A DNA stretch of 64,000 nt from the IMG/VR virus record IMGVR_UViG_3300038424_000251, positions 248,001 through 312,000 of that record; one strand, 5' to 3'. A program made the translations under genes and the position numbers. Origin of the DNA: a virus. This document shows, piece by piece, positions 6,621-14,765 of the stretch (within the stretch, counting starts at the first letter, position 1; each line of letters opens with the position of its first letter). The notes beneath the pieces are model-generated. The model saw only the letters and a program-made list of their open reading frames with translations. It made no database searches and was not told the origin of the DNA.

Positions 6621-6638
6621 TTTGTTAGTTAAAACAAA
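6621..6638 (+). promoter_or_regulatory. leader hairpin shared with the 2548 gene
   Basis: TTTGTT / AACAAA stem, 6-nt loop. The flanking bases also match the 2508-2528 leader (CTGT before the stem, CA after it). Confidence 0.45.
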
Positions 6639-6650
6639 CAATAACACAAT

Positions 6651-6839
6651 ATGGCAAAGACATACACCAGCAAACTTACAGCCGGTAAAGATACCATAAC
6701 GACTACCGTTCGCAAAACCAAGACGTTCATTTATATCCAAAATGAATTGAACGGAAGACGGTTAGGAGAACAAGGTATCCGATTGGAAAACTTTCGTAAA
6801 GAACCTTGGAGATTTGGTTCACCTTCTTCCACCAAGTAA
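6651..6839 (+). CDS. small basic hypothetical protein
   Basis: 62 residues, basic, beta-rich N-terminal half (KLTAGKDTITTTVRKTKTF). Unrecognised. It is the last gene of the early block and one of two with a leader hairpin, so a regulator may act on both; that is inference from sequence similarity only. Confidence 0.6.
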   Translation: MAKTYTSKLTAGKDTITTTVRKTKTFIYIQNELNGRRLGEQGIRLENFRKEPWRFGSPSSTK

Positions 6840-6846
6840 TAACACC

Positions 6847-6877
6847 ATAAGCCCTAGCCTACGCGGGCTGGGCTTAT
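6847..6877 (+). terminator. hairpin at end of early block
   Basis: Perfect ATAAGCCC / GGGCTTAT stem extended by TAGCC / GGGCT. No long T-run follows, so termination efficiency is uncertain. Confidence 0.55.
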
Positions 6878-6894
6878 TAGGTTGACTTAACCAC

Positions 6895-7022
6895 CCCATT
6901 ACCCCACCCTAGCAGGTGTGGGGTGCCCTTCTGATCATGGGGATCAAAAGGGGGCTGCTACCCCGCGCATGTTAGTCTGCGACGGGAACTCCATTTTTTC
7001 TTAAGAAATAAAATACGTATTT
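6895..7022. other. structured intergenic boundary
   Basis: No gene. It holds an ACCCCAC / GTGGGGT hairpin, a TGATC / GATCA hairpin, and two adjacent 12-bp palindromes: TTTCTTAAGAAA (6997-7008) and AAATACGTATTT (7011-7022). The region separates the GC-richer early genes from AT-rich DNA. Function unknown; protein-binding sites or a replication or packaging landmark are possible. Confidence 0.4.
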
Positions 7023-7111
7023 ACATGCGCTTTATATTCTCATGTGCTTTACACACAACAAAACTCTTAACACAATTTTAGCTCTTATAATGTCGGAAAG
7101 CACAAAAGAAC

Positions 7112-7140
7112 TTGACAATTTAAGCATTTTCCTGTATCAT
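7112..7140 (+). promoter_or_regulatory. early promoter
   Basis: TTGACA, 17 bp, TATCAT; 8 nt to the ATG at 7149. Confidence 0.65.
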
Positions 7141-7148
7141 ATAAAAAT

Positions 7149-7385
7149 ATGAACTGTCTTTGTTATATGTTAAAATTGTGTATATTCCTTATAATTGCTT
7201 GTTGCTTAGTTCCTTTAGCATTAGGCATATTCCTCTTCTTTGGTGTTCTGGGAATAATTCTTTGCTTTACTCCATTATTACCACTTGGTATTTTGTCAAT
7301 TTTCTTGGCTTATTCGATGGTAATAGGAATATGGGCTATTTTAGCCAACTTGTTTTTTTACTTATTTAAACTTAACACAACATAA
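7149..7385 (+). CDS. small membrane protein
   Basis: 78 residues, almost entirely hydrophobic, with two or three predicted membrane segments and four cysteines (MNCLCYMLKLCIFLIIACC start). A second frame (7160) is open but lacks the promoter spacing. Probably an inner-membrane protein; no family recognised. Confidence 0.6.
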   Translation: MNCLCYMLKLCIFLIIACCLVPLALGIFLFFGVLGIILCFTPLLPLGILSIFLAYSMVIGIWAILANLFFYLFKLNTT

Positions 7386-7427
<42 letters not shown>

Positions 7428-7433
7428 ACACAA

Positions 7434-7961
7434 ATGGCATTTATAAAAAAAGAATTTTATGATTATGACTTTCCTTTGTGGATTGGCAAAAACCAGAGTT
7501 GTAATAATAAGATAATGGAATGTATATGTCATGCATGGCATAATAAAAATAGGAAAGATGACCTGACAAAAGTTCTTGATGGTTTTGATATATTTTGTAG
7601 GCTTCATTTAAATCATGATGATAAATTTTTTATTAGAGGAAATGATGTGTCTTCACACACATATTATCTTCAATTGATTCATTTTGGTATTTTTCCAAGA
7701 GATGGCGGGCGAATTATAAGTTCTCCGTTACTTGTAAGATTGAAAATTATCTCAACTATTCCAGAGATATACCATCAGATAAACAATGATGGTTTCTTTT
7801 ATGTTACCGGCGATGCAGAGCTTGAGAATGTGTCCAATAATAATACTACTGTTGTATTTTTGGAAAATAATCATATAACTGATTTCAGGGTTGATTCCCT
7901 TTGTTATATAAATGACACAATTGTATCAAATCAGGAACAAGTTCTTTTGTCCAATAAGTAA
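7434..7961 (+). CDS. hypothetical protein
   Basis: 175 residues, AT-rich codon use, unrecognised. First of three consecutive genes (7434, 7967, 8694) with similar C-terminal layouts, each with a beta-rich stretch containing a Phe-Phe or Leu-Phe hydrophobic core followed by Tyr and Asn. It is preceded by a TTA microsatellite rather than a promoter box. Confidence 0.65.
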   Translation: MAFIKKEFYDYDFPLWIGKNQSCNNKIMECICHAWHNKNRKDDLTKVLDGFDIFCRLHLNHDDKFFIRGNDVSSHTYYLQLIHFGIFPRDGGRIISSPLLVRLKIISTIPEIYHQINNDGFFYVTGDAELENVSNNNTTVVFLENNHITDFRVDSLCYINDTIVSNQEQVLLSNK

Positions 7962-7966
7962 ATTTT

Positions 7967-8704
7967 ATGAAAGTATCACCATCCGCAAAATTTTACAAAT
8001 ATTATCAGGTTATGTCACTAAAAAATGATGCAGATAAAGCTTTTTTTGATGATTTTGATGATGATTATAAAGATTTGTCCGTATCTCGTCCTTCAAGTTG
8101 GCCTTACCGTAGTTTGATTTCACAGTCAGTAGCAAAAGCAGCAAAGGATGAAGCAGCAGTTGTCGGGGCAACTCAACCACAACCAAAGGTTCAAAAACCG
8201 AATGTAATTCCTATAATGTTTGATGTAATCATTGGAAGTCCCAAACAAAACAATAACAACAATAAAAATTTTGTTGTCAATTCTTCTGATAAACTCCTTT
8301 ATTTGTCATTTAACCGTTATGTGATTCAAACAGCAATTAAGACATTTAATGATAATATTAAAAAGTATTATAACCAAACACTTCCCCGATTCATTATTAA
8401 GAGTGGTTGTGTTTCTTTGAATACCGGAAAAGATATTGAATTGTTATTTTATGGTTTAATATTTGATGATATTAAAATAACCGCTTCATTTATCTATTAC
8501 GATGATGCCTATGATGAATTTAATACTATAGAAAGTCTTAACATTTTGAATGAAATCAACCGAACTTGTGAATTTTTCATCTTGGGTGAATATGAATTGG
8601 ATGAAACAGAAGAGCACATAACCGACATGAAAATCGAATCTTTTGGTTATGTCAACCGAATTAGGAATATAAGGGAACAATTATATAAACAAAATGAATG
8701 GTAA
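7967..8704 (+). CDS. hypothetical protein
   Basis: 245 residues, unrecognised. An acidic segment near residue 25 (DDFDDDYKDL) and a low-complexity Asn stretch (NNNNN around residue 98) precede a C-terminal domain with FFILGEYELDETEEH, resembling the equivalent segments of the genes on either side. It overlaps the next gene by 11 bp, so the three are probably one operon. Confidence 0.65.
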   Translation: MKVSPSAKFYKYYQVMSLKNDADKAFFDDFDDDYKDLSVSRPSSWPYRSLISQSVAKAAKDEAAVVGATQPQPKVQKPNVIPIMFDVIIGSPKQNNNNNKNFVVNSSDKLLYLSFNRYVIQTAIKTFNDNIKKYYNQTLPRFIIKSGCVSLNTGKDIELLFYGLIFDDIKITASFIYYDDAYDEFNTIESLNILNEINRTCEFFILGEYELDETEEHITDMKIESFGYVNRIRNIREQLYKQNEW

Positions 8705-9218
8705 ATTTTTAACCACTATAACCGAAGTCCGGATTGGTAACAATGGACAACCGAACTTTTACATAACCGGAAAAAATGAAGCAATCGTAAAGCAAGCTTT
8801 AAAAGAGTTTACCGACAAAATGTTTGACACGCCTTGTGTTCATTATTATGTAAAAATTGACCAAACGGATTGTATCTTGGATTCTGTGGAATTGGCAGGA
8901 TGTGTAATATGGGCAAGTCTGCGATATTATACCATTGAAAAAGACAGTGAGGATGACAAATCTCTTGAAGAATCATTATTTGAAGAATCTTTGAGGCGTG
9001 GTGCATTGTTTTTAGGATGTGAATATGAATTTGACAGTGGAGAATATGTCAGTCCTCAATATTTGGGATTACCCAATGAGGATATGGAACGCATGTGTAT
9101 AAGCGATCAGTTAAATTTCATAAAATTCCATATGTTGTATTATTACAGTTATCCCACTTCACTTAATATTTCTGGTTATAGAAAAACAATTTATAGGATT
9201 CCTGAATTCAAGAGTTAA
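8694..9218 (+). CDS. hypothetical protein
   Basis: 174 residues, unrecognised, acidic. The segment LFLGCEYEFDSGEYVSP parallels FFILGEYELDETEEH in the preceding protein, suggesting distant paralogy. Its start codon lies inside the end of the 7967 gene (ATGAATGGTAA overlap). Confidence 0.6.
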   Translation: MNGKFLTTITEVRIGNNGQPNFYITGKNEAIVKQALKEFTDKMFDTPCVHYYVKIDQTDCILDSVELAGCVIWASLRYYTIEKDSEDDKSLEESLFEESLRRGALFLGCEYEFDSGEYVSPQYLGLPNEDMERMCISDQLNFIKFHMLYYYSYPTSLNISGYRKTIYRIPEFKS

Positions 9219-9231
9219 ACTATTTTAATAT

Positions 9232-10068
9232 TTACCTTCTTTTTCCTGCTCTTCTTTCATTACAAATTTGGCAAAGGACTGATATTCTATTATTGTAACG
9301 TTTGATTACATACAAGCCATATGTCATACACTTTGGACATTTACCTGCAAGAATCGCTTTACTTCTTTTTGGTTCGTATCTTGTTTCAATGCAATGCTTG
9401 CAAATGAGAGATTTCATTTTATTTGGATATTCATATGCATCATTTTCATCATGAATACATTTACCTCGATTTATATGGTCTTTTCTAATCAATGAGTTTT
9501 TTATTCTATCTTTTATTCGAGTGGTCATTCTTGCTTGAATTGTGCTCATTTGTTTGACTTTATTAAGACTTTTTGCAAAATCTTCTCTGGATATTTCATC
9601 AATAGATTCCATTTTATCCCAATCAATAATATTTTTTGCTGGAATGGATCCAAAATAAATCAATGAATCTTTTACCCTTGAGTCAACTTTGAATTTTTTT
9701 GGGTCTAATCCTTGTGTGCTTATAGTAATGACAATTACATCTTCCCTGCCACCTATACCAAATGGCATAGCTCTCTTACTTTTTCCACTCTTATCTTCGG
9801 GAGGATAATTTCCAGAGGCACCAAAATACTTTGCTGTGGATGGATTTGTTGTAAGATATATACCTTTTTGTGCCCAAGCATAATTTTTATTATGCATTGG
9901 GTCCAACCCATACTTCCAAGCTCGATTAGCTCTACTTTCAATGGTGCCATGATACATTTTTAGTGGTATTCTTGTTGGAGTGGCAGTTTCCTTAATTATG
10001 TGAGATTGACCTATTGCTTTAGCAATTATATACTCTTTAATTAACTTTTTTACTTTAACCGCATTCAT
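9232..10068 (-). CDS. ADP-ribosyltransferase-like protein with zinc ribbons
   Basis: 278 residues. The N-terminus VKVKKLIKEYIIAKAIGQ is the short amphipathic motif shared by several genes here. Residues about 35-140 look like an ART fold: MYHGTIESRANRAW (H and R position), GIYLTTNPSTAKYFG (Y position), then SLIYFGSIPAKNI. No clear catalytic Glu is seen, so activity is uncertain. The C-terminal 80 residues hold CxxC knuckles (CKHC, CPKC, CQIC). It overlaps the AMMECR1 gene by 4 bp (ATGA), so the two are co-transcribed on the minus strand. It may be a virion-packaged effector; an ART-fold phosphotransferase is an alternative. Confidence 0.6.
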   Translation of the reverse strand: MNAVKVKKLIKEYIIAKAIGQSHIIKETATPTRIPLKMYHGTIESRANRAWKYGLDPMHNKNYAWAQKGIYLTTNPSTAKYFGASGNYPPEDKSGKSKRAMPFGIGGREDVIVITISTQGLDPKKFKVDSRVKDSLIYFGSIPAKNIIDWDKMESIDEISREDFAKSLNKVKQMSTIQARMTTRIKDRIKNSLIRKDHINRGKCIHDENDAYEYPNKMKSLICKHCIETRYEPKRSKAILAGKCPKCMTYGLYVIKRYNNRISVLCQICNERRAGKRR

Positions 10069-10682
10069 GTTTTGATTTCTTCAAATGATTCCACATAATA
10101 AATAGAAACAGAAGTTCCTTTATCTCTCCATACTAACGGGTCAAGACAGGCTTTTTCTGACAACCGATTCAAGAATTCAACTTTATCGGGAAGTTGTTTC
10201 CATACTTGCGGTAAAAATGTAGCATTGTGAGAATCAATTTTTAATATTACGCCATCCTTGTAAGGTTGTAATTTATTTAATAAATCTTCTGGTGAATTGA
10301 AATTTAATGGTTTTGGTTCGGTCAATATGCTGATTTCAATTTTGATTTTATCCAGTTCATTAGATTGGACCGGCAAAAAACGCCAATCACGAATGGCTGC
10401 ATGTTGTGTATTATTTATAACTGATTGATAAAGTGGTTCTCTTGGAATAATATTACCAATACAACCTCTTAAAATGTCATTCTTTGTTAGTGTTACAAAA
10501 CATGCTTTTATATCAGTTAATCTTGGTGGAATATCCTTGAGGTCCATATTTGATATATTGCTATTTATTATATTTATCAATGTCATTCTAGATAAATCCA
10601 GTAAAAATTGCCTTTCTTGTATTGAAAAATTCACCGGTTCATCAATAGAAGGTATGTGGAATTCCTGTTTATTGAAACTCAT
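10065..10682 (-). CDS. AMMECR1-domain protein
   Basis: 205 residues that match the AMMECR1 (COG2078) fold: RGCIGNIIPREPLYQSV, then AAIRDWRFLPVQSNEL, IEISILTEPKPL, DGVILKI, ATFLPQVWKQLPD, FLNRLSEKACLDPLVW. All hallmark segments are in order and the length is normal for a stand-alone domain. In cells AMMECR1 proteins often neighbour Memo and radical-SAM genes; biochemical function is unsettled. A TATTTATA box lies 7 nt upstream of its ATG. Confidence 0.85.
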   Translation of the reverse strand: MSFNKQEFHIPSIDEPVNFSIQERQFLLDLSRMTLINIINSNISNMDLKDIPPRLTDIKACFVTLTKNDILRGCIGNIIPREPLYQSVINNTQHAAIRDWRFLPVQSNELDKIKIEISILTEPKPLNFNSPEDLLNKLQPYKDGVILKIDSHNATFLPQVWKQLPDKVEFLNRLSEKACLDPLVWRDKGTSVSIYYVESFEEIKT

Positions 10683-10689
10683 ATAAGCG

Positions 10690-10697
10690 TATAAATA
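10690..10697 (-). promoter_or_regulatory. candidate late promoter box
   Basis: TATTTATA on the minus strand, 7 nt before the AMMECR1 start at 10682. Confidence 0.5.
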
Positions 10698-10723
10698 GTT
10701 ATGCTTTGGTATAAATTAAACTA

Positions 10724-10731
10724 TATTTATT
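10724..10731 (+). promoter_or_regulatory. candidate late promoter box
   Basis: TATTTATT, 8 nt before the ATG at 10740; divergent from the box at 10690. Confidence 0.5.
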
Positions 10732-10739
10732 TAGCATAT

Positions 10740-11435
10740 ATGAACATATACGAACTCAAAATATTGATTAAAGAAGTCATCCGCGAAACAAAAAAAATAT
10801 TAGCTGAAGCGGTAGAAGAGCAAGAAGAACCCAAAGCTCCTGATATAGGCATGAAACATTCTCTAGGTCATGAAAGGGAATATGGAACATTAAGTGACAC
10901 CATTGTTAGATTAAAACTTGGTGGTGTAAATAAAAATGCTATTCATATAATAAAAGATTTTATTGCACAAGCTGCATATGAAGCTAAAATGAATGATTTG
11001 AAAGTTATCAATGCAGATATACAAAAGCAAGGAAAGTCGGTATTAGCTATCGATGAACCAGAATTAAGAAGAATTACACCAACTGAAGCAGATATAGACA
11101 GAGAATTAGCAGCAGAACCAAAAGACCCAGATGAAATGACACCAGAAGAAAGATTAGCACTAATAAAACCGGGTGAAAAAGCAGCTGAATGGAAAGCAAT
11201 GGAAAAGCAGGAAAGAGAAGAAAATAGAAAAAAAGCTGAATTGAAAAAAGCAAAAATAGCTGCAGGAACTTATGACCCCAATGATACAAGTTTGTGGACA
11301 GATAGGGATTGGGATATTTGGAATAGGGAACATCCGGAAGAAACACCATCAGGTAAAGGATACAGGCCAAGCTATAAAAAGAGTAAAACTGGTCAAGTTA
11401 TGCCAAGATTGGGTCTTGGAACATTGAAGCATTAA
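10740..11435 (+). CDS. charged helical protein with shared N-terminal motif
   Basis: 231 residues. The N-terminus MNIYELKILIKEVIRETKK is the recurrent L-I-K-E-x-V motif. The rest is highly charged and probably coiled-coil or disordered: EQEEPKAP near residue 27 and a Lys/Glu-rich stretch at about 150-180 (KQEREENRKKAELKKAKIA). It resembles internal head or scaffold-type proteins in composition; not identified. The start at 10740 is preferred over an upstream codon because of the box at 10724. Confidence 0.6.
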   Translation: MNIYELKILIKEVIRETKKILAEAVEEQEEPKAPDIGMKHSLGHEREYGTLSDTIVRLKLGGVNKNAIHIIKDFIAQAAYEAKMNDLKVINADIQKQGKSVLAIDEPELRRITPTEADIDRELAAEPKDPDEMTPEERLALIKPGEKAAEWKAMEKQEREENRKKAELKKAKIAAGTYDPNDTSLWTDRDWDIWNREHPEETPSGKGYRPSYKKSKTGQVMPRLGLGTLKH

Positions 11436-11493
11436 ATTTTTTAATTAACTATTATTCTTATCTATAAAATTAGAATACTTATAAATAATAAGG

Positions 11494-12312
11494 TTAAGTT
11501 GATTGACTGATATAAGCATTTGAAGACGTAGCTATAATGTTATATAAACTTTCCGTCACCGCTAATGAAGCTGTATAACTACCTGTGGTATAACTATGAG
11601 TAAACGGATTATTGGTTGTATATGCCGAAGAAGTTGCATCACCAAATGTCCAAAGTCCTGATAGAGTTCCAATACTATTATAAGTTACTGACCCCGTAAA
11701 TGAAGCTGTGAATTTATGAGCTGTATTTGCGGAACTGCTAATAACGGTAAAAGCTGCTGTCAATGTTGGTGCGTTCACAGTAATTGTTTTAGAAATTGAT
11801 GAAGATGCACCTGTTGAACTTGTTTCTTGTAATGCTACTGTATAACTTCCTGTTTGTGTATAAGTAACTGCTGGTGGATTTATAGCTGTACTTGTCAATG
11901 AGCCACTGCCTAAATTCCAGTAGAATGTATCATTTTCTGGTGTAAAGGTTAAATTCAAGAAAGTTACTGTTAAAGGACCTACACCAGATGAAGGTGTTGT
12001 AGAGAATGAAGCCGTTTCTGATTGTTCCTCTTGATAGATAAGTACATCGACAGGTACTACGCCACCAGCACCAGAATTTGCGCCAAATTGCCCATCTTGA
12101 ACTTGTTGTGAAGGTGGTTGAGGTACTTGGGAAAGTAATGCTAAATTTTGACTTTGTTTAAGAGCACTCTGTTCTTTAAGCAACATTTGTTCTCTTGCTA
12201 ATTGGTCTATTGCTATTTGGTGATAAAGTGCCTCTTCTTCAGCAATTTCCATCCAGTGTTTCTTTTTGGGTGGTTTCTGATAAGCATTATATGGTTCTAT
12301 CAAATAATTCAT
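11494..12312 (-). CDS. PKD-domain virion or surface protein
   Basis: 272 residues. A Gln-rich helical N-terminus (residues 1-70) leads into two immunoglobulin-like PKD repeats: first FSTTPSSGVGPLTVTFLNL with FYWNLGSG and TGSYTVALQ, then AAFTVISSSAN with GLWTFGDAT and TGSYTASLAV. PKD domains mediate protein or glycan contacts on surfaces and phage fibres. Start placed at 12312, 3 nt from a TATTTATA box; the longer frame runs back through the tmRNA promoter. There is no signal peptide, in keeping with a virion decoration protein. Confidence 0.75.
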   Translation of the reverse strand: MNYLIEPYNAYQKPPKKKHWMEIAEEEALYHQIAIDQLAREQMLLKEQSALKQSQNLALLSQVPQPPSQQVQDGQFGANSGAGGVVPVDVLIYQEEQSETASFSTTPSSGVGPLTVTFLNLTFTPENDTFYWNLGSGSLTSTAINPPAVTYTQTGSYTVALQETSSTGASSSISKTITVNAPTLTAAFTVISSSANTAHKFTASFTGSVTYNSIGTLSGLWTFGDATSSAYTTNNPFTHSYTTGSYTASLAVTESLYNIIATSSNAYISQST

Positions 12313-12315
12313 GTT

Positions 12316-12323
12316 TATAAATA
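12316..12323 (-). promoter_or_regulatory. candidate late promoter box
   Basis: TATTTATA, 3 nt before the PKD gene start at 12312. Confidence 0.5.
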
Positions 12324-12343
12324 TTTTTATTAAATTCAATCGC

Positions 12344-12371
12344 TTGACATTTTTTGTAAATGTGGTATATT
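12344..12371 (+). promoter_or_regulatory. tmRNA promoter
   Basis: TTGACA, 16 bp, TATATT. The mature tmRNA begins at 12388, about 16 nt after the -10 box. Confidence 0.7.
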
Positions 12372-12387
12372 TATTTTTACTTGATGT

Positions 12388-12791
12388 GGGCGTGTAATGG
12401 TATCGATTTATCATAACAGTCATACAGAGCATGTAGAGGATTGGTCATCTGTGGCCTCTTAAAAAACGAAGACTAAACTAAATGCTAATCTAAATCGATT
12501 GGTAAATGCTGACTTTGCTTTTGAGGTTAATACCTTTGAGGAAGTCGCTGTAGCGGCCTAGTTTCCGCTCCGTCATGTTGAGTGATTCTCACTAATTCAA
12601 TAATGGCGTAAAACCGTGAGAAAACTGCTTGTGGTTAAAATTACAGGACTGGTTAGATTGGGCAGTTCTCAATCTAGGTTTGATAATTTTCTCAAATTTT
12701 GATATTAAACCGAAGTTTAAAGTTGATAAACATGTAGTGCTGGATGGGTGTAATGGTAAAAACACGGGTTCAATTCCCGTCACGTCCACCA
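12388..12791 (+). ncRNA. ssrA: tmRNA (transfer-messenger RNA)
   Basis: The ends GGGCGTG (12388) and CACGTCC plus ACCA (12781-12791) form a tRNA-like acceptor with the G3-U70 alanine identity pair. A T-arm around TTCAATT precedes it. Conserved internal blocks match bacterial tmRNA: GGTATCGATT, GAGCATGTAGAGG, GGCCTCTTAAAAAACG. The resume codon GCT at 12484 opens a 25-codon tag, ANLNRL...EEVAVAA, stopping at TAG (12559-12561); the AVAA end resembles proteolysis tags. CCA is encoded. It would rescue stalled ribosomes and mark the products for degradation. One-piece form. Confidence 0.93.
12484..12561 (+). CDS. tmRNA tag peptide
   Basis: 25 codons plus TAG. It lies 25 nt after the conserved GGCCTC block, close to the E. 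coli spacing. The C-terminal VAVAA is hydrophobic as expected for ClpXP-type recognition. The tag is longer than the common 8-15 residues. Confidence 0.85.
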   Translation, partial: ANLNRLVNADFAFEVNTFEEVAVAA

Positions 12792-12823
12792 TTTTTTGTA
12801 CCTTCTTCTATCATTTCTTTCTC

Positions 12824-12831
12824 TATTTATA
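12824..12831 (+). promoter_or_regulatory. candidate late promoter box
   Basis: TATTTATA, 6 nt before the ATG at 12838. Confidence 0.5.
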
Positions 12832-12837
12832 ATACAC

Positions 12838-13677
12838 ATGGAAGATTATACCAGATTATTATTGGAAGAAACACAAACACAATTAATAGAACTGCACAGT
12901 GTTATTGGTCAGCGGTTGTTGGACGTGCCGAATTATAGCTTTCAAGCGTCGGGGATGAGCCTGCCGGGTGCGGATTATATAATACAAATTGAAGTTGCAG
13001 TTCAATTTGTTTACAAAGCATTGAAAACAGAAGATAGATTGGATATTTTTAAAGCTTTACAAAAAGCTTATGATACCTTGAAACTTAGATTTGGACATGG
13101 GGATGCAGATTATGATTTGTTGGTTGAAAAACTTAAACAAGCTTTGGAGAGATTACAAGAAGAAGTATTTGTAAATAAGTCTGTATTAAAACCACTCATA
13201 AAATTTGTTATTAAAGAGATACAAGAAGAAGTGGAAGAACATTCATCGTTTGTTAATATAAGTGAAGGTCATAAACACTCTCATGAGGTATTAATAGCTA
13301 TGATAAATGATATAAAATTGATGGTAGAGGCATATTTGAAAAAAAATAAATTAGTAGTCAACGGTGCAAGTGATTTATTTTTAAATCATCGTGAATCATT
13401 ACTCCAATTTTTAGATTATTGGGCTCAAAAAATTTATGAAAAAGCGCCTGAAAGAAAAGATGATGTGGAAAGAGTAATGAATGAACTTCGTGGTCATTTT
13501 AAAGAAATTTCTAGGCAAGGAAATAATGCAATTACTAATATTAGAGATTATGAAAATTATATCAATGCTTTAAATGAACTTGAACATTTGAATGAAATTT
13601 TTGATGTAACCAGAGAATCAGTTGATGAATTATTTAAAATAGGTCTTGATTCTGGATTTGGTAAGAAAGAAATATAA
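12838..13677 (+). CDS. helical hypothetical protein
   Basis: 279 residues, predicted almost wholly helical (Leu/Glu/Lys heptad-like stretches at residues 60-130 and 180-260). The N-terminus MEDYTRLLLEETQTQL may be a variant of the amphipathic motif seen in neighbouring late genes. Not recognised. It follows the tmRNA by 46 nt and directly precedes the 13679 gene. Confidence 0.65.
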   Translation: MEDYTRLLLEETQTQLIELHSVIGQRLLDVPNYSFQASGMSLPGADYIIQIEVAVQFVYKALKTEDRLDIFKALQKAYDTLKLRFGHGDADYDLLVEKLKQALERLQEEVFVNKSVLKPLIKFVIKEIQEEVEEHSSFVNISEGHKHSHEVLIAMINDIKLMVEAYLKKNKLVVNGASDLFLNHRESLLQFLDYWAQKIYEKAPERKDDVERVMNELRGHFKEISRQGNNAITNIRDYENYINALNELEHLNEIFDVTRESVDELFKIGLDSGFGKKEI

Positions 13678-13678
13678 T

Positions 13679-14017
13679 ATGAAAAAATTTGAAGTAAAAA
13701 AAATTATAACTGAATCCGTTATTGGATTTTTAAATGGTATTAAACTTGTTGATGATTTTGACATTTCTGATGAAGATAAAAAAAGGATTGAAGAAGTTGT
13801 CAAGAATACTTTGAATAGAAAAGGTTTATTAGCATTTACATATAGAACTGATGCAGAATCAGGAAAAACTTCTGTCGGTGCTAGAATTGACCCTACAGCA
13901 AAAGGTGACTGGGTTCTTTCCAAGGAAGAATTACTTTATGAAATGCCTATCAAATACAATTATAAACTTCATGAATTTGTAAAGAATTTAAGAAAACAAA
14001 TAGAAAATAAAAAATAA
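13679..14017 (+). CDS. small protein with shared N-terminal motif
   Basis: 112 residues starting MKKFEVKKIITESVIGFLNG, a variant of the L-I-K-E-x-V motif. The middle is acidic and helical, the C-terminus basic. Its ATG overlaps the end of the preceding gene region (1 nt gap after the TAA), so the two are probably co-translated. Unknown function; candidate internal virion protein. Confidence 0.65.
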   Translation: MKKFEVKKIITESVIGFLNGIKLVDDFDISDEDKKRIEEVVKNTLNRKGLLAFTYRTDAESGKTSVGARIDPTAKGDWVLSKEELLYEMPIKYNYKLHEFVKNLRKQIENKK

Positions 14018-14043
14018 ACTTTCTCTTTCGTGTTAATATATAT

Positions 14044-14071
14044 TGTTGGAATTCAAAAGAATTCTACAACA
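14044..14071 (+). promoter_or_regulatory. leader hairpin
   Basis: TGTTG-GAATTC / GAATTC-(TA)-CAACA stem with an AAAA loop, 23 nt upstream of the 14095 start. Confidence 0.5.
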
Positions 14072-14094
14072 ACACACACAGAAAGGTTTACGTT

Positions 14095-14721
14095 ATGAAT
14101 AAAAGCGAATCAAACTACAAGGATTCAGATTCAACTCCCATCATCATTCTAAAAAAAGGTAAAGTAGAACTTAAAATTAAAAATGCAGCTGCAATAATTA
14201 AAAAAATAGATGAATGGTATCCGAGTGATGGCTCGGATAGTGGATGGAATATTAATTGGAATAGAAGAAATAGAGAATTAAGTAATATTGAAAAAGATAA
14301 ACAGATACGTTGGATAGAAGCTGCTAAAAATTGGTTTAAACAAGAAATATTTGGAGGATTGGAAGATTTTGAAGTAATTGTGAATGAAAATACATCCACT
14401 GAATCAAAGAATTGTTTTGGTGGTGTCAATAAAGAATCTTCTGATATAAAAAATGGTACAGAAAAGAATATTCTTACTAATGTATTAACTTCTGAGGAAA
14501 TGGAATATTTACCTACCAATACCAAAAAAATTATACCTTCATCGGAAGTAAAATCAGTTAACAAAAATGCTTATGAAATCCGTGCCGATATTCTTGGACA
14601 ATCATTAGCATGGATTCAATATAAACGAAGTTTTGAAAATATTAATTCTCCTGTTCCCACAGAAGAAGATGTTTTGTTAGTTGCTAATAAATTCTACAAG
14701 TTTGTTGAAAATAAAAAATAA
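14095..14721 (+). CDS. hypothetical protein
   Basis: 208 residues, unrecognised, Asn/Lys/Glu-rich with a Trp-rich part (SGWNINWNRRN, residues 47-57). It has a genuine Shine-Dalgarno (GAAAGG, 8 nt before ATG), unusual in this window, and a leader hairpin further upstream. The reverse strand is open but lacks a start signal. Confidence 0.65.
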   Translation: MNKSESNYKDSDSTPIIILKKGKVELKIKNAAAIIKKIDEWYPSDGSDSGWNINWNRRNRELSNIEKDKQIRWIEAAKNWFKQEIFGGLEDFEVIVNENTSTESKNCFGGVNKESSDIKNGTEKNILTNVLTSEEMEYLPTNTKKIIPSSEVKSVNKNAYEIRADILGQSLAWIQYKRSFENINSPVPTEEDVLLVANKFYKFVENKK

Positions 14722-14729
14722 TCATACGC

Positions 14730-14757
14730 TTGACTTTTTCTAAACTTGTGGTATCAT
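14730..14757 (+). promoter_or_regulatory. early promoter
   Basis: TTGACT, 16 bp, TATCAT; 8 nt to the ATG at 14766. Confidence 0.65.
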
Positions 14758-14765
14758 AAAATGAT

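Noticed and set aside
11074-11370. Minus-strand Leu/Phe-rich frame opposite the 10740 gene
   Set aside because: It is the complement of a Lys/Glu-rich coding region, which always gives a Leu/Phe-rich shadow.
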